Of a stretch of DNA of 64,000 bases, positions 7,603 through 15,827 are shown piece after piece (position 1 is the first letter of the stretch; the number at the start of each line of letters is the position of its first letter). The stretch lies in contig CAWDKZ010000017.1 of NCBI GenBank assembly GCA_963803025.1, positions 62,001 to 126,000 on the forward strand, written 5' to 3'. Made by a program: the position numbers and the translations under genes. This DNA comes from Bog-793 sp963803025 (GTDB lineage: Bacteria > Actinomycetota > Acidimicrobiia > Acidimicrobiales > Bog-793). The notes beneath the pieces are model-generated. The model had not been told where the DNA came from and did no database searches. It saw only the letters and a list, made by a program, of their open reading frames with translations.

Positions 7603-10157
7603 AGATCACCGGGATTCACGTCGACGGCTACGGCACCCTCGCCGAACTCGACCTCGACGGTTTCGCGCCGACGCTCTCGGTCGTCTACGGCCTGAATGAG
7701 GCGGGAAAGTCGACCCTCCTCGACTTCGTTCGCGCCGTGCTCTTCGGCTTCCCGGACCGCCGGAGCCGCCAGAACCAGCGCGAGCCGCGGCGCGGTGGTC
7801 GCCACGGCGGCGCGCTGCGACTCCTCGACGGGGACGGACGACCATGGGTCATCGAGCGTCACTTGGACGCCCGCGAGCCGGTGCTGACGGGTCCCGATGG
7901 TCGCCTCGGTGGCGAGGCGGAGTTGCACGCCCTCCTCGGAGGGGCGAACGCCGGTCTTTTCCGCTCGATCTTCGCCTTCGGACTCGACGAACTGACCTCG
8001 CTCGAGACGCTCGACGACGACGACGTGCGCGATCTCGTCTTCACCGCCGGGGTCCTCGGGGCAGGACGTTCGGCGACGCGGGCGATGCACGAACTCGAGA
8101 TCCGCCGGGCCGGGATCGTCCGCCAACGCAGCCCCGACGCGCGCGCCAACCAGCTGCGCCACCGACTCGACGACGTCGATGCCCGGTTGCACGCGACTCG
8201 CGCCGCGGCCGAGGGCTACGGCTCAGCGCAGGCCGAGTACCGGAGACTGCACGCCGAGACCGAATCCGCCCGGCGGCACCTCGAGAAGCTGCGTCACCGG
8301 GACAAGGAACTCGACCGCTTGCGGACGTGTTGGCCCTTGTGGAACCGGATCCACGAGTCCGGGACGAGGCTTGCCGAGCTCGGTCCGACCGACGAAGCCG
8401 ACGCGAGGCTCGTCGAGATCGCGACCGAGATCCGGCATCTCGACGCCGAGCGCTCGGCTCACACGCTCCGCCTCGCCGCGCTGCGCCAACAGCAGTCCGA
8501 GCTCACCGGGATCGAGCGGTCGCTTGGTGAGCTCCACGAACGAAGAGGGCGACTCGAGGAGTCGCGTGGACCTGCGCCGACGGACGACGGGCGGACCGCC
8601 AAGGGCGGCTCGCCCGGGCCGCCCCGCAGCGAAGCGGAGCTGCGGCGCGCCGAGCGGGAGGTGCAGCTGCTGCGCGGCCTCATCGGCCAGCGTGAGCAGC
8701 TGCTCGCGGCGCAGAGTCAGCAGGCCGCGATGGACCGGCTCGCGCGCCGGTCGCCCGAGACGGCGCGAACCGTGGTCGCGCTCGCGCTCGGCGCCGCGGC
8801 GTTCGTCGCCACGGTTGTCGTCGCGGCGGTCGAGTTCTCAAGGCACCACGCGGCGCTCGGCGCCGTCGGCGTCACGGCGGCGCTCGCCCTGCTCGCGGCG
8901 GCCGCGCTCGTCGCCGCCGGCACCCGGTCCCGATCTTCGGCCCTGTCGCCGGAGCGCGCCGCGTCGAGTCTCGTCCCGGTCGACCCGAGACGCCTCGCCG
9001 GCGAAATCGCCCGTGCCGCCCGCTCACTCGGCCTCGACCCGACACCGGTGCTCGTCGAGGTCGAGGCCGTCGCCAGCCGTCTCGAGCAGGAACACGACGA
9101 TCGGCGGCGCGCCGACGAACTCGACCGAGCCCTGTCCGAGCTCGAGAACCGGCTCACCGAGCGGGAGGCGGCGCACCGGCGGGTGTCCCGCTCGATCGAG
9201 ACCGAGACCGCCACGATCGACGCCTTCGAGGACGCCGTGCGCCGCGCGGCGGCGTCGGGCGGCCTCGACACCTCCGGGACGGCCGCAGATGTCTGCACGC
9301 GTCTCGTGTCGGCCCTCGACGCGGCGGAACGGGCGATCACGGCCCGCCGGGGGCTTCTCGCCGCGATCGACGAGGCGAACTCGGACCTCGCCGAGGCCGC
9401 CGGGTTCGGCCCGGAGGCCGACCTGCTGCGCGAGGAGCTCTCCTCGGGCGACCCGGTGTCGTGGGAAGCACAGGGCGAAGCGGCCAAGGAGCAGGTCACC
9501 GCGGCAGAGCGGGAATTCCAACGGGCGCGTGACGCCGAACGCGACATGGCCCAGCAGCTCGAACAACTCAGGTCTTCGCACGAGATCGCGACCCTCGAGA
9601 TGGAACGGTCGTCGCTCGCGACGCAGCTCGAAGACGCTCTCTCGGAGTGGACCGTGCTCGGTCTCGCGCAGGGGCTGCTCGAGGCGACTTTCGCCCGCTA
9701 CGAGCGCGAGAAGCAGCCCGCCGTGATCGCCCGCGCGGGCGAGTTGTTCACCGACGTGACCGCCGGCCGTTACGTCCAACTCGTCGCGCACGAGGACGAC
9801 CGCGCCGCCCGGCACGGCATCGACGCGATCTCGGCACGCGACGAAAGGGTCGATAGCGGGTCGCTCAGCCGCGGCACCGCCGAGCAGCTCTACCTCTGTC
9901 TGCGGCTCGGACTCGCCGAAACGCACGCCGAACGCACCGTCTCCTTGCCGTTCGTCCTCGACGATGTGCTCGTCAACTTCGACCCGGGTCGCGCCGCCGC
10001 CGTCACGCGCGCGATCGTGCTGTTGTCGCGGTCGCACCAGGTGCTCGCGTTCACCTGTCACCCCCACATCGTCGAGGTCTTCCGCGCAGCCGATCCCGCC
10101 TGCACGGTGATCGAGCTCCCGCTCGCCGAGGTGGGCCGCACGCGGACCGATCCGTAG
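7599..10157 (+). CDS. SbcC/YhaN-type AAA ATPase with a membrane hairpin
   Basis: This 852-residue SMC/Rad50-like ATPase has an N-terminal Walker A, G-L-N-E-A-G-K-S-T, at about residue 31-39. Two long Arg/Glu-rich coiled-coil regions follow. The ABC signature region (S-L-S-R-G-T-A-E-Q) and Walker B (F-V-L-D-D-V-L-V-N-F-D) lie near the C-terminus. Between the coiled coils, at about 389-411 and 417-440, lie two strongly hydrophobic segments that look like a membrane hairpin. This arrangement is seen in YhaN-type proteins, whereas classical SbcC has a zinc hook there. It should work with the coupled metallophosphoesterase as a DNA-end-processing complex, perhaps tethered to the membrane. The GTG start overlaps the previous stop. 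Confidence 0.85.
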   Translation: MKITGIHVDGYGTLAELDLDGFAPTLSVVYGLNEAGKSTLLDFVRAVLFGFPDRRSRQNQREPRRGGRHGGALRLLDGDGRPWVIERHLDAREPVLTGPDGRLGGEAELHALLGGANAGLFRSIFAFGLDELTSLETLDDDDVRDLVFTAGVLGAGRSATRAMHELEIRRAGIVRQRSPDARANQLRHRLDDVDARLHATRAAAEGYGSAQAEYRRLHAETESARRHLEKLRHRDKELDRLRTCWPLWNRIHESGTRLAELGPTDEADARLVEIATEIRHLDAERSAHTLRLAALRQQQSELTGIERSLGELHERRGRLEESRGPAPTDDGRTAKGGSPGPPRSEAELRRAEREVQLLRGLIGQREQLLAAQSQQAAMDRLARRSPETARTVVALALGAAAFVATVVVAAVEFSRHHAALGAVGVTAALALLAAAALVAAGTRSRSSALSPERAASSLVPVDPRRLAGEIARAARSLGLDPTPVLVEVEAVASRLEQEHDDRRRADELDRALSELENRLTEREAAHRRVSRSIETETATIDAFEDAVRRAAASGGLDTSGTAADVCTRLVSALDAAERAITARRGLLAAIDEANSDLAEAAGFGPEADLLREELSSGDPVSWEAQGEAAKEQVTAAEREFQRARDAERDMAQQLEQLRSSHEIATLEMERSSLATQLEDALSEWTVLGLAQGLLEATFARYEREKQPAVIARAGELFTDVTAGRYVQLVAHEDDRAARHGIDAISARDERVDSGSLSRGTAEQLYLCLRLGLAETHAERTVSLPFVLDDVLVNFDPGRAAAVTRAIVLLSRSHQVLAFTCHPHIVEVFRAADPACTVIELPLAEVGRTRTDP

Positions 10158-10179
10158 CGCGGCCGGGCACCGGGCGATC

Positions 10180-10791
10180 TCAGTCCTCGGCGACGTCCCC
10201 GGCAGCGAACGCCGTCGCCTCGTTCCACCCCGTCACGACGGCGACGAAGATGACCAGGGTGAGAATGTGCACCCCGGTGCACCACAGACAGAGCTTGCCG
10301 ATCTCGTAGAGCTCGGCGTAGAGGAGGTAGCACACGAAACCGATCCCGGCGACCGCGAGCGCGAGACGCGCCGGGGCGACATAGGGATGGCGCGATCGCC
10401 ACACGGCGGGTAGCGCCGACACGAGTACCGCCACGAAGTAGACGAGCCCGAGAACGGCGACCGGAATGCCGAAGAGGTAGGACTCCGAACTCGTCGTCAC
10501 TGCGGAGCAGTTGATCTCTCCCGAGTTCGGGCACGAGAGCGGCACGACCGTCGTGTAGTGGGCGAGCGTGAGGTAGGCGGCGATCGCCAAGCCGAGGATC
10601 GAGGACCCCAACGTCACGAGCATGCGTACGCTGATGGGCGGTCGGCCCGAGGCGTCGCGGCCCGGTGCCGGAGGCGGCGACGCCCGCCCTCCACCGCCCG
10701 GCCAGGGGAACGGCCTCCGCCGTGCCGCGGGAGGCGGAGGCGGAGGAGACGCGACCCGTCGACCGCGCACCGCGGTCGGAGGCTTCGGCAC
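10180..10791 (-). CDS. Vitamin K epoxide reductase (VKOR) family protein
   Basis: This 203-residue membrane protein has the VKOR pattern: a loop cysteine pair C87/C95 (S-C-P-N-S-G-E-I-N-C-S) and the active-site C-L-W-C at 168-171, in a bundle of four or five helices (about 57-78, 105-130, 140-162 and 172-190). VKOR proteins use quinones to re-oxidise a thioredoxin-like partner and so drive disulfide formation in exported proteins. A Pro/Arg-rich N-terminal extension of about 50 residues precedes the first helix. The GTG start at 10791 lies two bases after the TAG stop of the DUF929 gene, so the two are coupled. Starting at ATG 10623 would remove the extension. Confidence 0.88.
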   Translation of the reverse strand: MPKPPTAVRGRRVASPPPPPPAARRRPFPWPGGGGRASPPPAPGRDASGRPPISVRMLVTLGSSILGLAIAAYLTLAHYTTVVPLSCPNSGEINCSAVTTSSESYLFGIPVAVLGLVYFVAVLVSALPAVWRSRHPYVAPARLALAVAGIGFVCYLLYAELYEIGKLCLWCTGVHILTLVIFVAVVTGWNEATAFAAGDVAED

Positions 10792-10793
10792 CG

Positions 10794-11813
10794 CTACGAG
10801 ATCTTCTTCGCCGCCGCGATGACCTTGGCCGCGGCTTCGGCGCCCGGCGTCGCACAGATGCCCGCCGGCCTGCCGCCGTTGGCGCGGCAGATCGCCGCCG
10901 TGATGTAGTTCGCCTGGATGACGAACGCCTTCGCGTCGATCGCCTGGCCGACGGTCGAGGACGGGTCGGCGATCGCCTGCGCGATCCCCAGCATGCCCTG
11001 GCCACCGCCGGCGAGCGGGTCGACCGTCGGGTCGAGGAAAGCCGGGTCACCGGACGAGACGTCCTTGTTGGCGACGTCGAGGAAGGGGATCCCCGCCTCG
11101 GACCCACCGGTGAACTTCGTCGGCGTCAAACCGCTGCCGTCGTAGGTCGTGTAGAGCTTGTTCACGTCCTTCGGCAGGACCTGGAGGCTGGCGTCGTTGC
11201 GGTCCGCCGTCTCGTAAGCCGAGAACGAGACGTACTTGCTCGTGTAGGTCGACCCGAGGAAGCTGAACGTCGGGATCGGCGCGACGTCGTACGACGAGGA
11301 GCTCTGCTTCAACCCCTTGAAGGTCCCGAAGCGGTCGAGCGCCGCGACGAGCGACCACCGCATCAAGGCGCAGTACGGGCAGAACTCGGCGCCGATGTAG
11401 ACGACACGGGGCAGGCCGTGCTCGGTGAGGCTCGCCTGGTTCTTCGTCTCGACGAAGGGATCCGCCTCGGAGCCAGTCCCAACCGCGTTGTACGTCGCCA
11501 CCGGAACGTTCGCGAGCGCGGCGACGACCGACGCCGGAACCGGCGGCGGGTTGCGACCCGAGGACGCGCCGCCCGTATCCGGGCTCTTCGATCCGGTGAG
11601 CTTCACGATGACGAGGACCGCGACGATGACGAGGACGACACCGACCACCAGCCAGCTCGTCTTCGAGGAGCCCTGCCGGTGGGAACGCTGGTAGCGGCGG
11701 TTCGCACTCGCCGAACGGGGCGCCGGCGCCGTCTGGCCGCCGAGACGCCGGGGTCCCGCACCGGACTGCTGGGGACGGACGGGACGGCGCGAACGTCGCT
11801 TGCGTGAGGCCAT
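10794..11813 (-). CDS. DUF929 family membrane-anchored thioredoxin-like protein
   Basis: This 339-residue protein begins with about 50 basic residues and a single membrane helix at about 54-72. A DUF929 domain follows, with the redox motif G-A-E-F-C-P-Y-C (Cys 145 and 148). The orientation predicted from the basic N-terminus puts the domain outside the cell. DUF929 proteins have a thioredoxin-like C-x-x-C site. Here the coupled VKOR gene makes a role as the disulfide donor or carrier very likely. Two further cysteines near the C-terminus, in I-C-R-A-N-G-G and G-I-C-A-T, could form a structural bridge. Together with the VKOR it would replace a DsbA/DsbB pair. Confidence 0.85.
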   Translation of the reverse strand: MASRKRRSRRPVRPQQSGAGPRRLGGQTAPAPRSASANRRYQRSHRQGSSKTSWLVVGVVLVIVAVLVIVKLTGSKSPDTGGASSGRNPPPVPASVVAALANVPVATYNAVGTGSEADPFVETKNQASLTEHGLPRVVYIGAEFCPYCALMRWSLVAALDRFGTFKGLKQSSSSYDVAPIPTFSFLGSTYTSKYVSFSAYETADRNDASLQVLPKDVNKLYTTYDGSGLTPTKFTGGSEAGIPFLDVANKDVSSGDPAFLDPTVDPLAGGGQGMLGIAQAIADPSSTVGQAIDAKAFVIQANYITAAICRANGGRPAGICATPGAEAAAKVIAAAKKIS

Positions 11814-11913
11814 GTCCTTGCCTACTCCCTTGTCGAGACGGTCGGCATCCTACCGGGCAGAGCTGGGCGCGGCCTGAGGGTCGGCGGGCTGTGCCGTTAC
11901 GTGCGCGCGGCGT

Positions 11914-13182
11914 TCATTGGGCGTCGCCGCCGACGCTGCCGTCGGCGACACCCCGGCTGCCGAGGGTCCTGCGGATCTTGGCGACGACCTCCTCGGAGCG
12001 ATTCGCGTCGGCGCCCTTCTGCTCGACGAGGATCTGCCGGTCGACGGCCGCCTCGGCCTCGGCGCCGGCGTCGGCCGCGGCGAGGCGCGCCTCGATCCCC
12101 TCGGCGACGATCCGCTCCGCCTCGGTGACGAGGGCATCGACCATCTCGGATTCCGGAACGACCCGGACGATCTTGCCCCTGATGAACAGGTGGCCCTTGT
12201 GGCGTCCCGCGGCGATGCCGATGTCGGCGCCGCGTGCCTCGCCTGGGCCGTTCACGACGCAACCCATGACGGCGACCTGGAGGGGGATCTGGCGCGCCTC
12301 GAGGGCTTCTTGGGCGCGCCTCGCGACCTCGATGACGTCGATCTCGGTGCGCCCGCACGACGGGCAGGCGATGAGGTCGAGACCCTTGCGCTCGCGTAGC
12401 CCGAGCGCCTCGAGGAGCTTGCGACCGGCGCGCGCCTCCTCGACGGGGTCGGCGGTGAGCGAGTAACGGATGGTGTCCCCGATCCCCTCGCACAGCAGGG
12501 TGGCGATACCGGCCGTCGTCTTGATGAGCCCCCCCGGGGGCGGGCCCGCCTCGGTCACCCCGAGGTGGAGCGGATGGTCGAAGGTCTCCGAGGCAAGCCG
12601 GTAGGCGGCCACCATGAGCGGAACGTTCGACGCCTTCACCGAGATCTTCACGTCCTCGAAGCCCACCTCGGCGAAGTGGGCGAGCTCCATCTGCGCCGAT
12701 TCGACGAGGGCCTCGGGGGTCGCGCCGCCGTACTTCTTGTACAGGTCCGGATGGAGCGAACCGGCGTTCACGCCGACGCGGATCGGCACACCGTGGTCCC
12801 GCGCCTCGCCGGCGACGAGCCTGATCTCCGCGGGCTTGCGCAGGTTGCCAGGATTGAGGCGGAGCCCGTGGACGCCGGCCTCGAGGGCGGCGAGCGCCAT
12901 TTCGACGTGGAAGTGGATGTCGGCGACGACGGGGACCGGCGAGCGCGGCACGATGCGGGCCAGCCCCTCGGCGGCCTCGGCGTCGTTGCAGGTGCACCGC
13001 ACGATATCGGCGCCAGCCCCGGCGAGCTCGTAGATCTGCTGCAGCGTTCCCTCGACGTCGCCGGTCCTCGTCGTCGTCATCGACTGCACCGAGATGGGCG
13101 CGCCGCCGCCGATCGGGACCGAGCCGACCGTGATCCGACGGGTCGGCTTCCTCGGGGCGATGTTCAGCTCCGTAATCTCCAC
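11914..13182 (-). CDS. ispG: 4-hydroxy-3-methylbut-2-en-1-yl diphosphate synthase (IspG/GcpE)
   Basis: IspG is the [4Fe-4S] enzyme that turns methylerythritol cyclodiphosphate into HMBPP in the MEP isoprenoid pathway. Recognisable parts are the N-terminal V-G-S-V-P-I-G-G-G-A-P-I-S-V-Q-S-M-T, the barrel segment R-L-N-P-G-N, and the cluster cysteines in A-C-P-S-C-G-R-T and M-G-C-V-V-N-G-P-G-E. The GTG at 13182 is chosen (422 residues) because GAGGA lies just upstream. The open frame extends 26 codons further. The C-terminus has about 30 extra Ala/Glu-rich residues. The gene lies last in the minus-strand run after rip1 and dxr, so two MEP enzymes share one transcription unit. Confidence 0.95.
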   Translation of the reverse strand: MEITELNIAPRKPTRRITVGSVPIGGGAPISVQSMTTTRTGDVEGTLQQIYELAGAGADIVRCTCNDAEAAEGLARIVPRSPVPVVADIHFHVEMALAALEAGVHGLRLNPGNLRKPAEIRLVAGEARDHGVPIRVGVNAGSLHPDLYKKYGGATPEALVESAQMELAHFAEVGFEDVKISVKASNVPLMVAAYRLASETFDHPLHLGVTEAGPPPGGLIKTTAGIATLLCEGIGDTIRYSLTADPVEEARAGRKLLEALGLRERKGLDLIACPSCGRTEIDVIEVARRAQEALEARQIPLQVAVMGCVVNGPGEARGADIGIAAGRHKGHLFIRGKIVRVVPESEMVDALVTEAERIVAEGIEARLAAADAGAEAEAAVDRQILVEQKGADANRSEEVVAKIRRTLGSRGVADGSVGGDAQ

Positions 13183-13275
13183 GTTCGTCCTCTTCGGGTT
13201 CGCCCGACCGCACCGCACGTCGCGCGGCTCTGCCCAGCCTACGGCCGAGGGGGCGACCATCCGCAGCGGCCCAGC

Positions 13276-14616
13276 TCAGCCTCCCGGGAGGTGGGGCGGC
13301 TGCAGGATGTTGACGTAGAGCGCGCCAAGCCCGATGACGACGATGAAGGCGAGGAACACGTAGGCGACGGGCATCAGCTTGTTGACGTCGAGGTGATAGG
13401 CGCGGCCGCGCCGGGAACGGATCCGCTCGTAGACGGCGATCACGACGTGCCCCCCGTCGAGCGGCAGCATCGGGAAGAGGTTCACCATCCCGACGAACAC
13501 GTTGATCGCGACCAGGATGGAGAGCAGGTCCGTCACGTTGATCTGCAGGGCTTGGACCGCGATCTCGACCGCGCCGGGCAGCGACAGGATCTCGCCCGAC
13601 TTCGTCGCTCCCGACGGATGTGACGAACCCTTCGCCGGTGTCGTCGACGCCGCGTTGCTGTTCGCCGTCGCCACGTCGTGCGCGAAGGCGCGCAGCCCGT
13701 GGAGCGAGAAGACCTGGCCGATCCCCTCACCTGTCCAGACGAATTCCCGGCCGAGCACCGTGCCCGCCCGGCCCAGCGCATCGAGCGGGCTCGCCGTCAC
13801 GAGGGCTTGCCCGCCAAGCTCGACCCCGATCACACCGATCGGCTTGTCGCCCGTCTTCTCCGGAGCGAGTCGGCCGCCCGCCGAGCGGATCTCGGCGCGG
13901 CGACCGTCGACCGGCGTCACCGAGAGTCCGACGAGGCGCCCGTTGCGCCGCACGACGAGCCGGAGTGCCGCGCCGGTGCGGCCTTCGATGAACGAGATGA
14001 ACCTGTCCAACGACTTGAAGTGGTGTCCGTCGACCGCGACGAGAACGTCCCCGACCCTCACCCCGGCGACCTTGGCGGGGTTCGGCCGGTTGGCGAAGGC
14101 GATGAGGGCGGTCACCTCCTGGTTGGGGACCGCGACCGGGAGCCCGGTGAACGCGACCATTCCCCAGAGCAGCCCGAAGGCGACGATGAAATGCATCGCC
14201 GAACCGGCGACCGCCACGGTGAACCGGCGGGGGAAGGTCGCCTGGCGGTAGCTGCGTGCTTCGTCGGCCGGATCGACCTCCTCGAGCATCGTCATGCCGA
14301 CGATGCGGACGTAGCCGCCCGCGGGGATCGCCTTCACCCCGTACTCGGTCTCGCCCCGCCGTATCGACCACAGCCGCGGCCCGAACCCGAAGAAGTACTC
14401 GGTGACCTTCATCCCCGAGAGCTTCGCCGTGACGAAGTGACCGAACTCGTGGAGCATCACCATGACGACGAGCGCGGCGACGACGATCAACACGTCGAGC
14501 CCGTGGAGGACCGCGGCGAGGACGATCACCGCGGCGACGAACGCCGCGAGCCGCACGAGCGCGCTCGAACCTGTCGGTTCGGCTCGCGCCGGGGGCGTCG
14601 TCGCAGAAGCGCTCAC
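13276..14616 (-). CDS. RseP/Rip1-type site-2 protease (M50)
   Basis: This 446-residue intramembrane metalloprotease has H-E-F-G-H in the first core helix (Zn ligands and catalytic Glu). A PDZ domain lies at about 180-270, with P-A-K-V-A-G-V-R-V-G-D. A second signature, N-L-F-P-M-L-P-L-D-G-G-H, supplies the third ligand, Asp. The family cleaves transmembrane anchors such as anti-sigma factors. An insertion of about 60 residues with low complexity (A-S-T-T-P-A-K-G-S-S) lies between the PDZ domain and the last helices. The stop of dxr overlaps its start by 4 bases (ATGA), so it is translationally coupled. The order dxr - rip1 - ispG is also known from mycobacteria. Confidence 0.93.
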   Translation of the reverse strand: MSASATTPPARAEPTGSSALVRLAAFVAAVIVLAAVLHGLDVLIVVAALVVMVMLHEFGHFVTAKLSGMKVTEYFFGFGPRLWSIRRGETEYGVKAIPAGGYVRIVGMTMLEEVDPADEARSYRQATFPRRFTVAVAGSAMHFIVAFGLLWGMVAFTGLPVAVPNQEVTALIAFANRPNPAKVAGVRVGDVLVAVDGHHFKSLDRFISFIEGRTGAALRLVVRRNGRLVGLSVTPVDGRRAEIRSAGGRLAPEKTGDKPIGVIGVELGGQALVTASPLDALGRAGTVLGREFVWTGEGIGQVFSLHGLRAFAHDVATANSNAASTTPAKGSSHPSGATKSGEILSLPGAVEIAVQALQINVTDLLSILVAINVFVGMVNLFPMLPLDGGHVVIAVYERIRSRRGRAYHLDVNKLMPVAYVFLAFIVVIGLGALYVNILQPPHLPGG

Positions 14617-15827
14617 GCGCTCCGATCCTCGCGCCCGAGGGCCCGGGTCGCGACGGCGCGCGCGGCGGCGTCGGCTGCCAGCACGTCCTCGACCTCGACG
14701 AGCCTGGTCGGCTCGTGAGCGGCGAGCGTCCGCTCGACGACCGCGGCGATACCCGCCCAGCTGATCCGGCCGGCGAGAAAGGCCCCCACGGCGACCTCGT
14801 TCGCCGCGTTCAGCCAGGCCGGCGCGCTCCCCCCGGCGCGCCCCGCCCCGACGGCGAGCCCGAGACAGGGGAAGGTCCCCGGGTCCGGCGCCGCGAAATC
14901 GAGGCGCGCGATCTCGCGCCAGTCGATCCTCCCGTAGGGCTCGGACAGGCGCTCCGGGTAGGCGAGGGCGTAGCCGATCGGCAGCCGCATGTCAGGCTGG
15001 GACAGCTGGGCGATCGTCGCGCCGTCGCAGAACTCGACCATCGAGTGCACGACCGACTGCGGATGGACGACCACCTCGATGCGGTCGTACTCGATTCCGA
15101 ACAGCTCGTGCGCCTCGATCACCTCGAGGCCCTTGTTCATGAGCGTCGACGAGTCGATGGTGATCTTCGGGCCCATCTGCCAGGTCGGGTGGGCGAGCGC
15201 GTCGGCGACGGTGACCGCGGCGAGTTCGTCGGCCGTCCGCCCGCGAAACGGACCGCCGCTCGCCGTCAGAATCAGCCGGGCGACGTCCGCCGCCGGTGTC
15301 GGCCCGCCGGACGGGCCGGGGCCGGGCGCGAGCGCGGCCAGCCGCCGCCCGCCGAGGCACTGGTGGATCGCGCAGTGCTCGGAGTCGACGGGGATGATCT
15401 CCGCTCCCGGCCTCGCCCGCACGGCCTGCACGACCGGGGCCCCGGCGACGAGTGACTCCTTGTTGGCGAGCGCGAGCCGGCGGCCGGTGCGCAGCGCGCG
15501 CACGGTGACCCCGAGCCCGGCGAAGCCGACGACGGCGTTGAGCACGACGTCGCCCAGTTCGCCGAGCGAGGCGAGACCTTCGGAGCCGGCGCGCACCTCG
15601 ACGCCTCGCGGGACCGCCGCGACGAGCTCGGCCACCAGCGCGGCGTCCCCGATCGCCACGACCTCCGGGTGGAACGCGGCGGTCTGGCGGGCGAGCTCGC
15701 CGACCGAGCGGTTGGCGCCGAGCGCCACGACCCGAAAGGCGCCCCGTGCCGCGGCGACGACGTCGAGCGCCTGGAGCCCGATCGAGCCGGTCGATCCGAC
15801 GATGCTGACGCCGCGGACTGGCGTCAT
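14613..15827 (-). CDS. dxr: 1-deoxy-D-xylulose 5-phosphate reductoisomerase
   Basis: Dxr makes methylerythritol phosphate from DXP with NADPH, the committed step of the MEP pathway. The 404-residue protein starts with the NADPH loop G-S-T-G-S-I-G and has A-N-K-E-S-L-V, I-P-V-D-S-E-H (metal ligands), the T-A-S-G-G-P-F substrate loop and the C-terminal L-N-A-A-N-E-V-A-V block. The ATG at 15827 overlaps the cdsA stop (ATGA), and its own stop overlaps the start of the site-2 protease gene in the same way. The upstream continuation of the open frame is a shadow of cdsA. Confidence 0.96.
   Translation of the reverse strand: MTPVRGVSIVGSTGSIGLQALDVVAAARGAFRVVALGANRSVGELARQTAAFHPEVVAIGDAALVAELVAAVPRGVEVRAGSEGLASLGELGDVVLNAVVGFAGLGVTVRALRTGRRLALANKESLVAGAPVVQAVRARPGAEIIPVDSEHCAIHQCLGGRRLAALAPGPGPSGGPTPAADVARLILTASGGPFRGRTADELAAVTVADALAHPTWQMGPKITIDSSTLMNKGLEVIEAHELFGIEYDRIEVVVHPQSVVHSMVEFCDGATIAQLSQPDMRLPIGYALAYPERLSEPYGRIDWREIARLDFAAPDPGTFPCLGLAVGAGRAGGSAPAWLNAANEVAVGAFLAGRISWAGIAAVVERTLAAHEPTRLVEVEDVLAADAAARAVATRALGREDRSA

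Noticed and set aside
8179..9726. Plus-strand open frame of 515 codons
   Set aside because: Arg/Ser/Pro-rich shadow in another frame of the SbcC/YhaN-type gene.
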